Shown: positions 1 through 7,836, counted from the stretch's first letter. The stretch: DNA of 39,840 nucleotides from Deltaproteobacteria bacterium (GCA_023954745.1 JAGSHC010000026.1:1-39840), one strand, 5' to 3'. Notes: a model not told the origin generated them from the sequence alone. Numbers and translations are program-made.

Positions 1-519
1 CCCATCCCCGGCGAGCTGCTCGACTCCACCCACCACCATGCGGTGCACGTGCGGGTCCGACGGATGCCCGGACAAACGGCCGCGCGGGACCGGTTCGGGG
101 GCGAGGCACACGCCCGCTACCGACACAACGTCGACCCCGTAGAGCGCTGGGCACGCGCGGGCGCGCGCGCCGGAGGCTACGGCCTGGCGGAGGGCCGGGT
201 GGACCTCGACGGGGAGGTCGCGTTCGTGTGGTCGGATGGGCGGCCGCGGCTCGAGGGTGGACCGCGGCTCTCTGTGTACCCGCTGCCCTCCCAGCGACTC
301 TCGCTCGAACTGGCCGTCCTCGGCCTCGCTGACCTCTCCGGCCTCACCGATCCGGGCCACGCGGCGCTGTTAGAGTCCTTCGCCATGGTCTCTCTCGGTC
401 GCGGCCTGACGCTCTCCTTCGGATACGAACTCCAGGCGGCCCGCGAGGGCGCTCCGGCCTCGTCGCACACCACCGTGCGCCATCAGGGGTATCTGCGGTT
501 CGGCGCACGCACCCGATGA
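1..519 (+). CDS. C-terminal part of a beta-rich, probably outer-membrane protein (5' end outside window)
   Basis: The frame is open from the first base to a TGA at 517-519, so the true start lies to the left; 172 residues are visible. The last 80 residues alternate polar and hydrophobic residues in short strands and end in a charged/aromatic strand (LSFGYELQ, then YLRFGARTR), as in the end of an outer-membrane beta-barrel. No enzyme motif is visible. Its stop overlaps the start of the next gene in an ATGA arrangement, so the two are translationally coupled. The neighbours (membrane cytochrome-like protein and Fe-S flavoprotein) suggest a part in an envelope electron-transfer complex; that role is inferred from context only. 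Confidence 0.6.
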   Translation, partial: PIPGELLDSTHHHAVHVRVRRMPGQTAARDRFGGEAHARYRHNVDPVERWARAGARAGGYGLAEGRVDLDGEVAFVWSDGRPRLEGGPRLSVYPLPSQRLSLELAVLGLADLSGLTDPGHAALLESFAMVSLGRGLTLSFGYELQAAREGAPASSHTTVRHQGYLRFGARTR

Positions 520-1400
520 CATCCGTCAGGCCTCCCACCTGGGCCACCGCGGCCGTTGGCGCCGTGGTCACGGTGCAGTTGGCCGTGGGCGTCTGGGGCT
601 GGAGCTACTGGCGCCTCGATCCCGCGACGCGCGGGACCCACGCCAACGCGGAGCTTCTCGAGCCGGCAGGAGGCGTGGGCCAGCTCCTCGGAATGGCCGG
701 TCTTCTGCTGATTCTCGTCAGCCTCCTCTACTCCCTCCGCAAGCTCCTGCCCCTCGACTGGGCCCTCCCGCCGCCGGCCTCGCTCCTGTGGCTCCACGCC
801 GCCGCAGGAACCCTGGGTCCCGTCTTCGTGCTCCAGCACTGCGGAGGTCGGTTCGAGGGCCTCCCAGGAGTCGCGGCGGTGGCCCTCCTGCTCGTCACGG
901 GAGGCGGACTGCTGGGTCGGTTCTTCTACGGGCGGCTGCCGGCGCGCGCTGCCATGGAGCGAGACCGCAGCCAGCTCCCAACCAGCCTGTTGCTCCGCGC
1001 GTCGGTGGGCGCGCTGCCGGAGCGCCCCAAGGCTCCCGATCCCGCCGTCGTCGACGCCGTGGGACACCTTCAACGCATGCCGGTCGGGACCGCGTCCATG
1101 CTCGCCCTGCCCTGGTACGAAATGAAGACCCGGCGGGTGGAGCAGGCCGTGGTCCACTCCCTCGCCGAGGCCCGCGTTCCCGGCCGCGTCCGCACCGTGA
1201 TTCAGGAAGAGTTGTTCGAGGCGATCCGCGCGCGACGGGGATTCGTTCGGGCCGAGAGCGTGCGCCGGACGCTCCGGTGGTGGCGGATCACCCACGTCGC
1301 TCTCAGCCACGCGATGGTGGTCCTCGCTTTGCTTCACGCCGGCCTCGCCATCACCTACTCGGGCACCGTCGGTCGCATCCTCGGGCTGTTCGGGGGCTGA
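516..1400 (+). CDS. Integral membrane protein, cytochrome b / ferric-reductase-like
   Basis: A 294-residue protein with about five hydrophobic segments (near residues 10-30, 55-75, 85-105, 120-138 and 250-275). Paired histidines sit inside or at the ends of these helices, for example WLHAAAG followed by VLQHCGG, and THVALSHAMVVLALLHAG near the C-terminus, which is the pattern expected for haem b ligands. A long charged cytoplasmic segment separates helices four and five. The start overlaps the previous stop (ATGA) and the next gene starts one base after its stop, so the three form one operon. Likely it passes electrons across the inner membrane between the downstream flavoprotein and envelope acceptors. 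The family is recognised only by general character, not by a diagnostic motif. Confidence 0.65.
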   Translation: MTSVRPPTWATAAVGAVVTVQLAVGVWGWSYWRLDPATRGTHANAELLEPAGGVGQLLGMAGLLLILVSLLYSLRKLLPLDWALPPPASLLWLHAAAGTLGPVFVLQHCGGRFEGLPGVAAVALLLVTGGGLLGRFFYGRLPARAAMERDRSQLPTSLLLRASVGALPERPKAPDPAVVDAVGHLQRMPVGTASMLALPWYEMKTRRVEQAVVHSLAEARVPGRVRTVIQEELFEAIRARRGFVRAESVRRTLRWWRITHVALSHAMVVLALLHAGLAITYSGTVGRILGLFGG

Positions 1401-1401
1401 T

Positions 1402-2721
1402 ATGGACGCCGCACAGATGCTCCTCGCTGGTTTGGGCTCGTACGTTGGGGTGCGGGTGGCCGCGGAGGCCTGGCGAGAGGTGAGGGCCCGTCGGTTGCAG
1501 CGGGACGCCCGCGAGCGCGGCGCCAATGAGCCCGACACCCTCCGTCCCTACGTCGACCCGGCCCGCTGCGTCTGCTCGAGCCTGTGCATCAAGGCCTGCC
1601 CCGAGTCGGATGTCCTTGCGGTGATCGACGGGAGGGCTCAGCTCGTGAATTCGTCGTCCTGCGTAGGCCACGCGCGCTGCGTCGAGGCCTGCCCCACCGA
1701 GGCCATCGAGTTGGTCTTCGGGAGCGATGGACGCGGAGTCGAGATCCCGCAGCTCACTCGGGACTTCCAGACCAACGTGCCCGGCATCTACGTGGCGGGA
1801 GAGCTCGGCGGAATGGGCCTCATCGCGAACGCGGTGAGCCAAGGCGCAGCGGCGGGGGAGGCCGCCCTTCAGGGGGCGAGAGGCCGAGGGAGGAAGACAC
1901 GCACCAACGAGGTGGACGTCGTGGTGGTGGGCGCCGGCCCCGCGGGCATCGCCGCCGCCCTCAAGGTGGCAGAGGGGGGGGGCTCCTACCTGCTCCTCGA
2001 GCAAGACGAGTGGGGAGGGGCCATCCGTCACTACCCGCGCGCTCACATCGTCATGACTCGGGCGGTGCGGTTCCCGGGGTACGGCGTCGTGACGGGCCGT
2101 ACGCTCACCAAGGAGCAGCTCATCGGCATCCTGCAGGCGGTCATCACGTCGGAGGGTCTCGAGGTGGCCGAGCACGAGCGCATGGAGGCGGTGACCGGGG
2201 ACGCCCGGGGGTTCGAGGTCCGCACCAGCAAGCGCACGGTGCGCTGCGCCCGCATCATTCTCGCGGTGGGGCGCCGCGGCACTCCGCGCAAGCTCGAGGT
2301 GCCGGGCGAGAAGCAAGCCAAGGTCATGTACTCGCTGCGCGACCCCGAGGACTACGTCGGCAAGGACATCCTCGTGGTGGGAGGCGGAGACAGCGCGGTG
2401 CAAGCTGCCCTCTCCCTCGCCGCCGAGGGCCGCAACGAAGTGACCCTGAGCTACCGCGGCCCCGAGCTCACCAGGCCGAAGAAGGCCAATCGGGAGCGGC
2501 TCGCGGAGGCAGTGGCCTCCGGCGAGATCCGGGTGCTATGGAACAGCAGGGTGAAGAGCATCTCGGGCCAGACGGTGCTCCTCGACCACGCAGGGGAGGA
2601 CTTCGAGATCCCCAACGAGGTCGTGTTCGCCATGACGGGTGGCGTCCTCCCCACGGCCTTGCTCACCGAGATGGGCGTCGCGGTGGAGTTCCACTACGGA
2701 CGCGAGGTCCGCTACTTCTGA
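1402..2721 (+). CDS. Fe-S/FAD pyridine nucleotide-disulphide oxidoreductase (thioredoxin-reductase-like fold with N-terminal ferredoxin domain)
   Basis: A 439-residue protein. Residues about 50-115 form a two-cluster ferredoxin domain (CVCSSLCIKACP, then CVGHARCVEACP); a short VYVAGE-type segment follows, then an FAD-binding Rossmann motif (VVVVGAGPAGIAAAL, about residue 173) and an NAD(P)-binding motif (ILVVGGGDSAVQAAL, about residue 316). No CxxC redox disulphide is present in the flavin part, so it is not a true thioredoxin reductase; it most likely moves electrons between NAD(P)H and its own Fe-S clusters. The second cluster motif has His where the second Cys is normally found. It sits one base behind the membrane cytochrome-like gene, its probable redox partner. 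Confidence 0.8.
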   Translation: MDAAQMLLAGLGSYVGVRVAAEAWREVRARRLQRDARERGANEPDTLRPYVDPARCVCSSLCIKACPESDVLAVIDGRAQLVNSSSCVGHARCVEACPTEAIELVFGSDGRGVEIPQLTRDFQTNVPGIYVAGELGGMGLIANAVSQGAAAGEAALQGARGRGRKTRTNEVDVVVVGAGPAGIAAALKVAEGGGSYLLLEQDEWGGAIRHYPRAHIVMTRAVRFPGYGVVTGRTLTKEQLIGILQAVITSEGLEVAEHERMEAVTGDARGFEVRTSKRTVRCARIILAVGRRGTPRKLEVPGEKQAKVMYSLRDPEDYVGKDILVVGGGDSAVQAALSLAAEGRNEVTLSYRGPELTRPKKANRERLAEAVASGEIRVLWNSRVKSISGQTVLLDHAGEDFEIPNEVVFAMTGGVLPTALLTEMGVAVEFHYGREVRYF

Positions 2722-2734
2722 GCCGTGTCGGGCG

Positions 2735-3382
2735 CTACCCCGGGGTCAGCTTCGTGGCGAGGTCCTGGGCTACGGCGACCGTGTACAGCGCACGCAGGTC
2801 GGGCCATCGCGAGAAGAGCTCGTCGAGGGCCTCGCGCGTCCACTCGATGTACCGCACGTCCTCCACTGCGCGCACATCGTAGGCAGTGGGCTGCCCCGTC
2901 ACCCACCCGATGGCACCGACGAACTGGCCCGGGAGGACGTCGCCCTTGGCGTTCCCGTCGATGAAGACGGCCCCCTTGCCCTTCATCACGAGCAAGACGC
3001 GGGAGGGAGCCTTGCTCGCCTTGAGCAGCACGAAGCCCTTGGGGCTCGAGCCCCACTTGCCCACATCGAGCAGCCGGCGCAGTTGAGCCGGCGTCATGTT
3101 GGGAAACACCAGGCGTCGAATGCGTAGCTGATCTGCGTCGAGACGCGTCGGGCGCTGCACGCGAAGGAACCGGCGCATCGTCACGACCACCGTGGCCAGC
3201 GAGACCACCGAGAGCGCGAGCACGGGGATCGAGGCACCAGTGCCCCACGCCGCTCCGGCCGCCACGACCGACACGACCACGCCGCCGATCCGAAGCTGGC
3301 GCGCGTCGTCCGACCACGCACCGACCGCCACCACGAGACTGGCGCCAATCAGCGCACTCACTAGGTCCAGACCCAACTCCAC
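2735..3382 (-). CDS. Bacterial Popeye-domain (cyclic-nucleotide-binding-like) membrane protein
   Basis: A 215-residue protein with three N-terminal transmembrane helices (about residues 5-22, 31-48 and 50-68) followed by a soluble domain, exactly the topology of animal POPDC proteins. The soluble domain starts RRLVFPNMTPAQLRRLL, continues with a hydrophobic beta-roll, a PGQF turn, and ends with a segment (YDVRAVEDVRYIEW, then a helix ending AQDLATKL) matching the Popeye pattern FxVTxxAxxxCRYVxW followed by a final helix. The family binds cAMP in animals; the nucleotide is unknown in bacteria. The GTG at 3382 is chosen because GAGGAG lies six bases upstream; an in-frame GTG at 3454 is the alternative. 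It ends 13 bases from the convergent flavoprotein gene. Confidence 0.72.
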   Translation of the reverse strand: MELGLDLVSALIGASLVVAVGAWSDDARQLRIGGVVVSVVAAGAAWGTGASIPVLALSVVSLATVVVTMRRFLRVQRPTRLDADQLRIRRLVFPNMTPAQLRRLLDVGKWGSSPKGFVLLKASKAPSRVLLVMKGKGAVFIDGNAKGDVLPGQFVGAIGWVTGQPTAYDVRAVEDVRYIEWTREALDELFSRWPDLRALYTVAVAQDLATKLTPG

Positions 3383-3520
3383 GACGGTCTCCTCGACGTT
3401 GGGGGAGAGGATCCGATCATGCCACCGCCAGAGTCCACGCGATGGGCCGTACACAAAGTGAGTGCGGCCCCGTCCATCGTTGACCCTGCGAGACGCCCAA
3501 TCTGGTGTCACTCTTCTGCG

Positions 3521-5200
3521 ATGAGTCGGCACGTCCTCCCGCCCGCAGGGCTCCTCGGTCTGGTCCTCTTCCTCGCTCCGCCGTCGTCGGCCAGTGAGAG
3601 CGGGACGGAGCCGGTCCTCGACCTCGGCACCCGCAACGCCGTCGACGCCATCGCGGTGCTCGACCAGGGCTGGTCGGACGAGGAGCGGCTCGAGTACTAC
3701 TACCGCCCCCAGGGCTCGCGGATCGTGCCCTACTCGTGGATGCTGGCGCTCCACGAAGCCGGGACCGACCTGCCCTTCGCGCGGGACGAGCTCATCCTCC
3801 GCAACGGCTACCTCCCAGGGACGCAGGACCCGAAGTGGAACCCAGACGGGCTCCCCCTGGGCTTCGTCAAGGACGGCCGGAACGACTGGGTCGGACTCAG
3901 CTGCGGGGCCTGCCACACGGGCCAGCTCAACTACGAGGGCGTGGGCTACCGCGTCGACGGCGGCGCCTCGAACGGCGACTACGAGGGAATCCTCACGGAC
4001 CTGCTCGCGGCGCTCGATTCGCTGGACGACCCCGGCCGCTTCGACGGCTTCGCCCGCCGCGTGCTCGGCAAGAAGTACTCGGAGAAGCGCAAGGCGAAGC
4101 TGCTCGAGGAGTTGGGGCCCAATCGCGAGTACGTGCGGAACTACGTCCTCGCGACCGAGACGGCGGTCACCGGCGGCTACGCGCGGGTCGACGCCCTCGG
4201 GGGAGCCTTCAACCACCTGCTCGTGAACGTGGCCGGGCTCAAGGACGAGCTGCGCCCGCTGACCAGCCCCGTGTCGTACATGCACATCTGGGACGCAGCC
4301 CGCCACGACCGCACCCAGTGGAACGGCTTCAACCACAACGGAGGCTACGGACGCGTCGCGAGGAACGTCGGGCAGGTCACGGGGGTGTGGAGCCACATCG
4401 ACTTCAAGCCGGGGATGAAGACCACCACCTATCCCTCGAGCGTGCGGGTACCTGGGATGATCGAGACGGAGCGCCTGAACCGGTCGCTCACCTCCCCGGC
4501 GTGGCCCGAGGCCTTTGGGGCCCTCGACGGCAAGAAGGTGGCGGCGGGGGCGGCGCTCTACGCCGAGCACTGTGTCGAGTGCCACGAGGTGTTCGACCGA
4601 GCCGACCCGGAGCGGGAGGCGCGGGCCGTGATCGTGCCCCTCGACGACATCGGGACCGACCCGGAGATGGCGACCACCTTCGCGACGCGCACGACGAAGA
4701 CCGGCGCCTTCGAAGGCCGACGGGTGGGCTTCGGGCAGGGCACATTCGGCGCCGAGGCGAAGGCCTACGAGGTCCTGGTCCACTCGATCATCGGCATCAT
4801 GCAGGCTCAGCCCATGGCCGCGACGGAGGAGCTGCTCATCGCCATCGCCGATGGACGCGGCACCCCGGGCGGCGCCCCCATCTTCGCCAGCGAGGAGGAG
4901 CTCAAGGCCTACCGCGCGCGCACCCTCAATGGGATCTGGGCGACGCCGCCGTTCCTGCACAACGGCTCGGTGCCCACCCTGTTCGACCTCCTCCTCCCCC
5001 CCGAGGAGCGGCCCAAGGAGTTCTGGGTGGGCGACCTCACCTTCGACCCCGTCAAGGTGGGCTACGCCACCGCTGCGTTCGAGGGCGGCTTCCGCTTCGA
5101 CACGACGCTGGAGTCCAACTGGAACACCGGCCACGTGTACGGCGCCGAGCTCAGCGACGACGAGCGCTACGCCATCATCGAGTACATCAAGTCGCTCTGA
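3521..5200 (+). CDS. Secreted dihaem c-type cytochrome, RoxA / cytochrome c peroxidase-like family
   Basis: A 559-residue preprotein beginning MSRHVLPPAGLLGLVLFLA with a clear signal peptide ending near ASE. Two CxxCH haem c sites are present: CGACH (Cys about 128) and CVECH (Cys about 351). Near the C-terminus, NGIWATPPFLHNGSVPTLFD and then FDPVKVGY match the dihaem rubber-oxygenase (RoxA/RoxB) and related peroxidase-like group. Length is at the lower end of, or slightly below, that family's range. It is likely periplasmic or secreted, oxidising a substrate or peroxide with electrons relayed between haems. The ATG at 3521 is chosen because the signal peptide begins there; the open frame extends upstream to 3419 without one. 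It is divergent from the Popeye gene with a 138-base shared promoter region. Actual substrate (polyisoprene, lipid or peroxide) cannot be told from sequence. Confidence 0.8.
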   Translation: MSRHVLPPAGLLGLVLFLAPPSSASESGTEPVLDLGTRNAVDAIAVLDQGWSDEERLEYYYRPQGSRIVPYSWMLALHEAGTDLPFARDELILRNGYLPGTQDPKWNPDGLPLGFVKDGRNDWVGLSCGACHTGQLNYEGVGYRVDGGASNGDYEGILTDLLAALDSLDDPGRFDGFARRVLGKKYSEKRKAKLLEELGPNREYVRNYVLATETAVTGGYARVDALGGAFNHLLVNVAGLKDELRPLTSPVSYMHIWDAARHDRTQWNGFNHNGGYGRVARNVGQVTGVWSHIDFKPGMKTTTYPSSVRVPGMIETERLNRSLTSPAWPEAFGALDGKKVAAGAALYAEHCVECHEVFDRADPEREARAVIVPLDDIGTDPEMATTFATRTTKTGAFEGRRVGFGQGTFGAEAKAYEVLVHSIIGIMQAQPMAATEELLIAIADGRGTPGGAPIFASEEELKAYRARTLNGIWATPPFLHNGSVPTLFDLLLPPEERPKEFWVGDLTFDPVKVGYATAAFEGGFRFDTTLESNWNTGHVYGAELSDDERYAIIEYIKSL

Positions 5201-5227
5201 CTGCGACCTCGCGTCTCCACGGAGCGC

Positions 5228-5261
5228 CGACCGTTCACCGCGCGGTGCGACCGTTCACCGC
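5228..5261. repeat. Two 14-base direct repeats 20 bases apart, candidate operator
   Basis: CGACCGTTCACCGC occurs at 5228-5241 and again at 5248-5261, exactly 20 bases start to start, so both copies would lie on the same face of the helix. A perfect palindrome, ACCGCGCGGT (5237-5246), overlaps the first copy and the spacer. The site lies about 110 bases before the dehydrogenase start in the gap after the cytochrome gene, so it may bind a regulator of that gene. No regulator gene is adjacent. Confidence 0.4.
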
Positions 5262-5369
5262 TCGCGTCAACCGCTCGGGCCGAGGATCTCCAGGCGGGCC
5301 GCGCACCTGACTACGGTCATCACGTCCGAGCCACTTCGGCCCAGGATGAGACTGTCCAAGGAGCCCCCA

Positions 5370-6365
5370 ATGCGAGCCATCGTCCAGACCGCCTACGGAA
5401 CCCCCACCGAGGTCCTCAGCCTCGCCGACCTGCCCGTGCCCACGGTGGCTGACGGCGACGTGCTCATCCGGGTCCGGGCCACCAGCGTGAACACCCCCGA
5501 CTGGGCCGTGGTCTCGGGCACCCCCACCCTCATGCGGTTGGGGTTTGGCTGGTCGAAGCCCCGGGCGACCGTGCGCGGCACCGACGTCGCAGGATTCGTC
5601 GAGGCCGTGGGCGCCGGGGTGACCGAGTTCGCGGTGGGGGATGCGGTGTTCGGGTCGTCCCTCGACTCCGTCGCAGGCACCTTCGCCGAGCTGGCGGTCG
5701 TCCCTCAGGGGCGACTGCTCCGCAAGCCCGAGGCGCTGTCCTTCGAGGAGGCCGCGAGCATGGTGATGTCTGGGCTCACGGCCGTGCGCGCGATTCGGGA
5801 CGTGGCTCAGGTCCGCCCTGGAATGAAGGTGCTGATCAACGGCGCGTCCGGCGGCGTGGGCCTGCTGGCCGTGCAGCTGGCCGTCTCCCTCGGGGCCGAG
5901 GTCACCGGCGTCTGCAGCGGGCGCAACGCCGAGTTGGTCCTCGCTCAGGGGGCGACGCAGGTCATCGACTACACCAGGGAGGACTTCACCGAGAGCGAGC
6001 AGCGGTGGGACGTGATCCTCGACAACGTGATCAATCACCCCCTGCGACGGGTCATGAAGGTGTTGAGCCCGACCGGAGTCGTTCTCCCCAACAGCATCGG
6101 GCAGACCACCGGGCGTCTGGGCCGGGTCCTCGCCGGGATTCCGCGGATGGCCCTCGCGGGGCTGATGAGCCTCTTCTCCCGCCGCATCAAGCTGCCGAGC
6201 ATCACGGTCACCACAGAGACCCTGCAGGCCCTGCTCGACCTGGTCGAGGATGGCGCCATGAAGGTGGTCATCGACCGCACCTATCCCCTGGACCAGGCAC
6301 CCCAGGCAGTCGCCCACATGCTCAGCCACCGCGCCGCGGGCAAGGTCGTCATCGCCGTGGCCTGA
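5370..6365 (+). CDS. Zinc-independent medium-chain NAD(P)-dependent dehydrogenase/quinone oxidoreductase-like
   Basis: A 331-residue MDR-superfamily protein: N-terminal GroES-like domain (residues 1-125, with RGTDVAGFVEAVG where zinc enzymes have GHE) and a Rossmann domain with INGASGGVGLLAVQLA (about residues 153-168). The zinc-binding Cys/His residues of alcohol dehydrogenases are absent, so it belongs with quinone-oxidoreductase/enoyl-reductase-like members that reduce activated double bonds or quinones using NAD(P)H. The start at 5370 is set by AAGGAG six bases upstream; an earlier in-frame ATG at 5346 has no such site. Its TGA stop is followed in the same frame by the steroid-reductase remnant. 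Confidence 0.85.
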   Translation: MRAIVQTAYGTPTEVLSLADLPVPTVADGDVLIRVRATSVNTPDWAVVSGTPTLMRLGFGWSKPRATVRGTDVAGFVEAVGAGVTEFAVGDAVFGSSLDSVAGTFAELAVVPQGRLLRKPEALSFEEAASMVMSGLTAVRAIRDVAQVRPGMKVLINGASGGVGLLAVQLAVSLGAEVTGVCSGRNAELVLAQGATQVIDYTREDFTESEQRWDVILDNVINHPLRRVMKVLSPTGVVLPNSIGQTTGRLGRVLAGIPRMALAGLMSLFSRRIKLPSITVTTETLQALLDLVEDGAMKVVIDRTYPLDQAPQAVAHMLSHRAAGKVVIAVA

Positions 6366-6689
6366 AGGCCTACGCGGCCTCTGTCGACGTCAATCCCACT
6401 CAACGGCTGGCACCACGTGCTGCTGGCGAATCTGCGGGCCCCGGGGGAGACGGGCTACGTGGTCCCCAAGGGCGGGCTGTTTCCCTGGGTCGCCTGCCCG
6501 CACTACCTGGGTGAGCTCATCGCCTGGTACGGCTTCTCCCTGGTGTTCCACCACGTCGGCGCCTGGGTGACCACCGCGACGATGACGTTCTATCTCGCGG
6601 GACGCGCCCACAACACGCTGCGCTCGTACCGAAGCAAGGACCTGGAGCTGCCCACAGGCTGGAAGCGGCTTCTGCCCTTCGTGTACTGA
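6366..6689 (+). pseudogene. 5'-truncated 3-oxo-5-alpha-steroid 4-dehydrogenase (steroid 5-alpha-reductase) remnant
   Basis: The open frame after the dehydrogenase stop encodes only the C-terminal domain of the steroid 5-alpha-reductase family: an Asn-containing lead-in, LANLRAPGETGYVVPKGG, a CPHYLGE motif, a membrane helix and a final KRLLPFVY. The N-terminal membrane helices (roughly the first 150 residues, including a catalytic Glu/Tyr pair) are missing, and no canonical start precedes the conserved part; the first GTG (6417) lies inside the motif. The usual THxWY-type His near the end is replaced (NTLRSY) and the second Glu of GExxEW is Ala. I therefore call it a decayed remnant rather than a functional small membrane protein. 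It shares its reading frame with the upstream dehydrogenase, separated by one TGA. Confidence 0.6.
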
Positions 6690-6705
6690 TCACGAAGCGA
6701 TGGGG

Positions 6706-6912
6706 TCACAGTTCGGCGGGGTCGAACCACAGCTCGATCGCGTCGAGGAGGCTGTAGGCGTCGAGGCCTTGGGGGTTCTCCCCACTCAGAGCGAGAGTCC
6801 CCGGCGGCTGACAACCGCACAGGGTGACGAGCGCACCGACAGCGCCAAGGCGGGCGAGGGAAGGTAGCCAGGCGCCCGGGATCGATCAGCGGCTCGTGGC
6901 TTCCCCGCTCAC
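6706..6912 (-). pseudogene. Small lipoprotein-like reading frame interrupted by an in-frame TGA
   Basis: A GTG at 6912 overlaps the stop of the upstream SnoaL-hotdog gene (GTGA), but the ninth codon (6888-6886) is TGA. Beyond it the same frame runs on for 59 codons and encodes a convincing lipoprotein signal: a hydrophobic stretch ending ALVTLCGC, then a short polar tail ending DAIELWFDPAEL and a stop at 6706-6708. No ATG, GTG or TTG lies between the TGA and the lipobox. It may be a gene broken by a nonsense change (CGA or TGG to TGA), or less likely a recoded UGA. The size and lipobox fit the many small lipoproteins of such genomes; function unknown. Confidence 0.35.
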
Positions 6913-7805
6913 TCCGCCGGTCCGGCCGCTCCAGGCAGTGGAATCAGCGACTTTGTCACCCGTGCGAGAGCCACGGTCTTGCCGTCCAGCGTCGCCTCGG
7001 CGTCCACGAACACCAGACGCTTGCCCACCTTCCGGACCTCGGCGCTCAGCTGCACCACCGCCCCGGGCGGGCTCGCACGCAGCACCTGCACGTGGATGTC
7101 GTGGGTCGCGGCGTTGGTGCCGTCGGGGATGACGGTCACGCAGGCGCAGAACGCGGTGACGTCCAGCACGGTGTAGAGCACCCCGCCGTGCAGCACCCCG
7201 CCCGCGTTGACGACCTCGGGGATGACCGTGACCTGAGCCTGGGCCCTCCCGTCCTCCGCGTCCAGGAGCTCGAAGCCGAGCTTCTTGTGCAGCGGGAAGC
7301 GGCCCATGAGCTCCAGCAAGTCCTCCGAGTGGGAGAACCACTCCGTGGAGTCGGGGCCAGGCTGGCCCTGCGGCGGCGTCAGGCCGAGCTGGTCGCAGAA
7401 CCGGTGCACCTGCCAGTGCTGCTCCACGTGGCAGATCTTGTCGCCCCGGAAGCGCGCGATGGAGACCCCCCGCACCACGAACGTCCGCCCAGAGCCCGGC
7501 GCGCCCCACAGCGGCCCTTGATGGGTGCCGCGGCACGTCCAGTGCGCGATGACGTTGTCCGCCGACTGCACCACGCGCACGATGTCGTAGTGGATGTCGG
7601 GGAACGCCTCGCGGTAGCCGATCACGACGGCCTCGAGGTTGTCGAGCCCGCTGACTTCGCCGCCGAAGCTGGCGTCGATGAAGACGCAGTCCTCTGTGTA
7701 GACCTCGGGCACCAGCCAATGGGCTCCGCCGTTGAAGACGAGCAGGATGAGGCGCTCGAAGGTCGCGACGCGCGGGTCGGAAGAGGACGGGATGGGGGTG
7801 TTCAC
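6909..7805 (-). CDS. Fusion of a SnoaL-like (NTF2-fold) domain and a PaaI-type hotdog thioesterase
   Basis: A 298-residue protein starting at GTG 7805 with GGAGA a few bases upstream. Residues about 10-140 look like a SnoaL-like NTF2-fold cone domain (YTEDCVFIDASFGG near the start, then GYREAFPDIHYDI and a VEQHWQVH strand). Residues about 165-298 form a hotdog domain of the PaaI/YdiI thioesterase type, with NAGGVLHGGVLYTVLD as the signature loop and active helix, and an Asp within it. SnoaL members act as cyclases or isomerases on small hydrophobic ketones; PaaI members cleave acyl-CoA thioesters. The fusion suggests two steps on one acyl or aromatic substrate, which is inference. It follows the MsrA/zinc-finger frame by 31 bases on the same strand. 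Confidence 0.8.
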   Translation of the reverse strand: MNTPIPSSSDPRVATFERLILLVFNGGAHWLVPEVYTEDCVFIDASFGGEVSGLDNLEAVVIGYREAFPDIHYDIVRVVQSADNVIAHWTCRGTHQGPLWGAPGSGRTFVVRGVSIARFRGDKICHVEQHWQVHRFCDQLGLTPPQGQPGPDSTEWFSHSEDLLELMGRFPLHKKLGFELLDAEDGRAQAQVTVIPEVVNAGGVLHGGVLYTVLDVTAFCACVTVIPDGTNAATHDIHVQVLRASPPGAVVQLSAEVRKVGKRLVFVDAEATLDGKTVALARVTKSLIPLPGAAGPAE

Positions 7806-7836
7806 GGTCGGTCTCCACGGTCGAGGCCCCGCCAGT

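Noticed and set aside
3736-5310. Long overlapping frames on both strands over the cytochrome gene (including a 799-codon minus frame reaching 5134)
   Set aside because: They are GC-bias shadows: Arg/Gly/Pro-rich with no motifs. Only the part below 3382 of the minus frame is real (Popeye gene).
6363-6365. UGA between the MDR dehydrogenase and the steroid-reductase remnant as a recoding site
   Set aside because: The dehydrogenase ends exactly where its family ends (GKVVIAVA) and the remnant lacks its N-terminal half, so an ordinary stop plus a truncated gene is sufficient.
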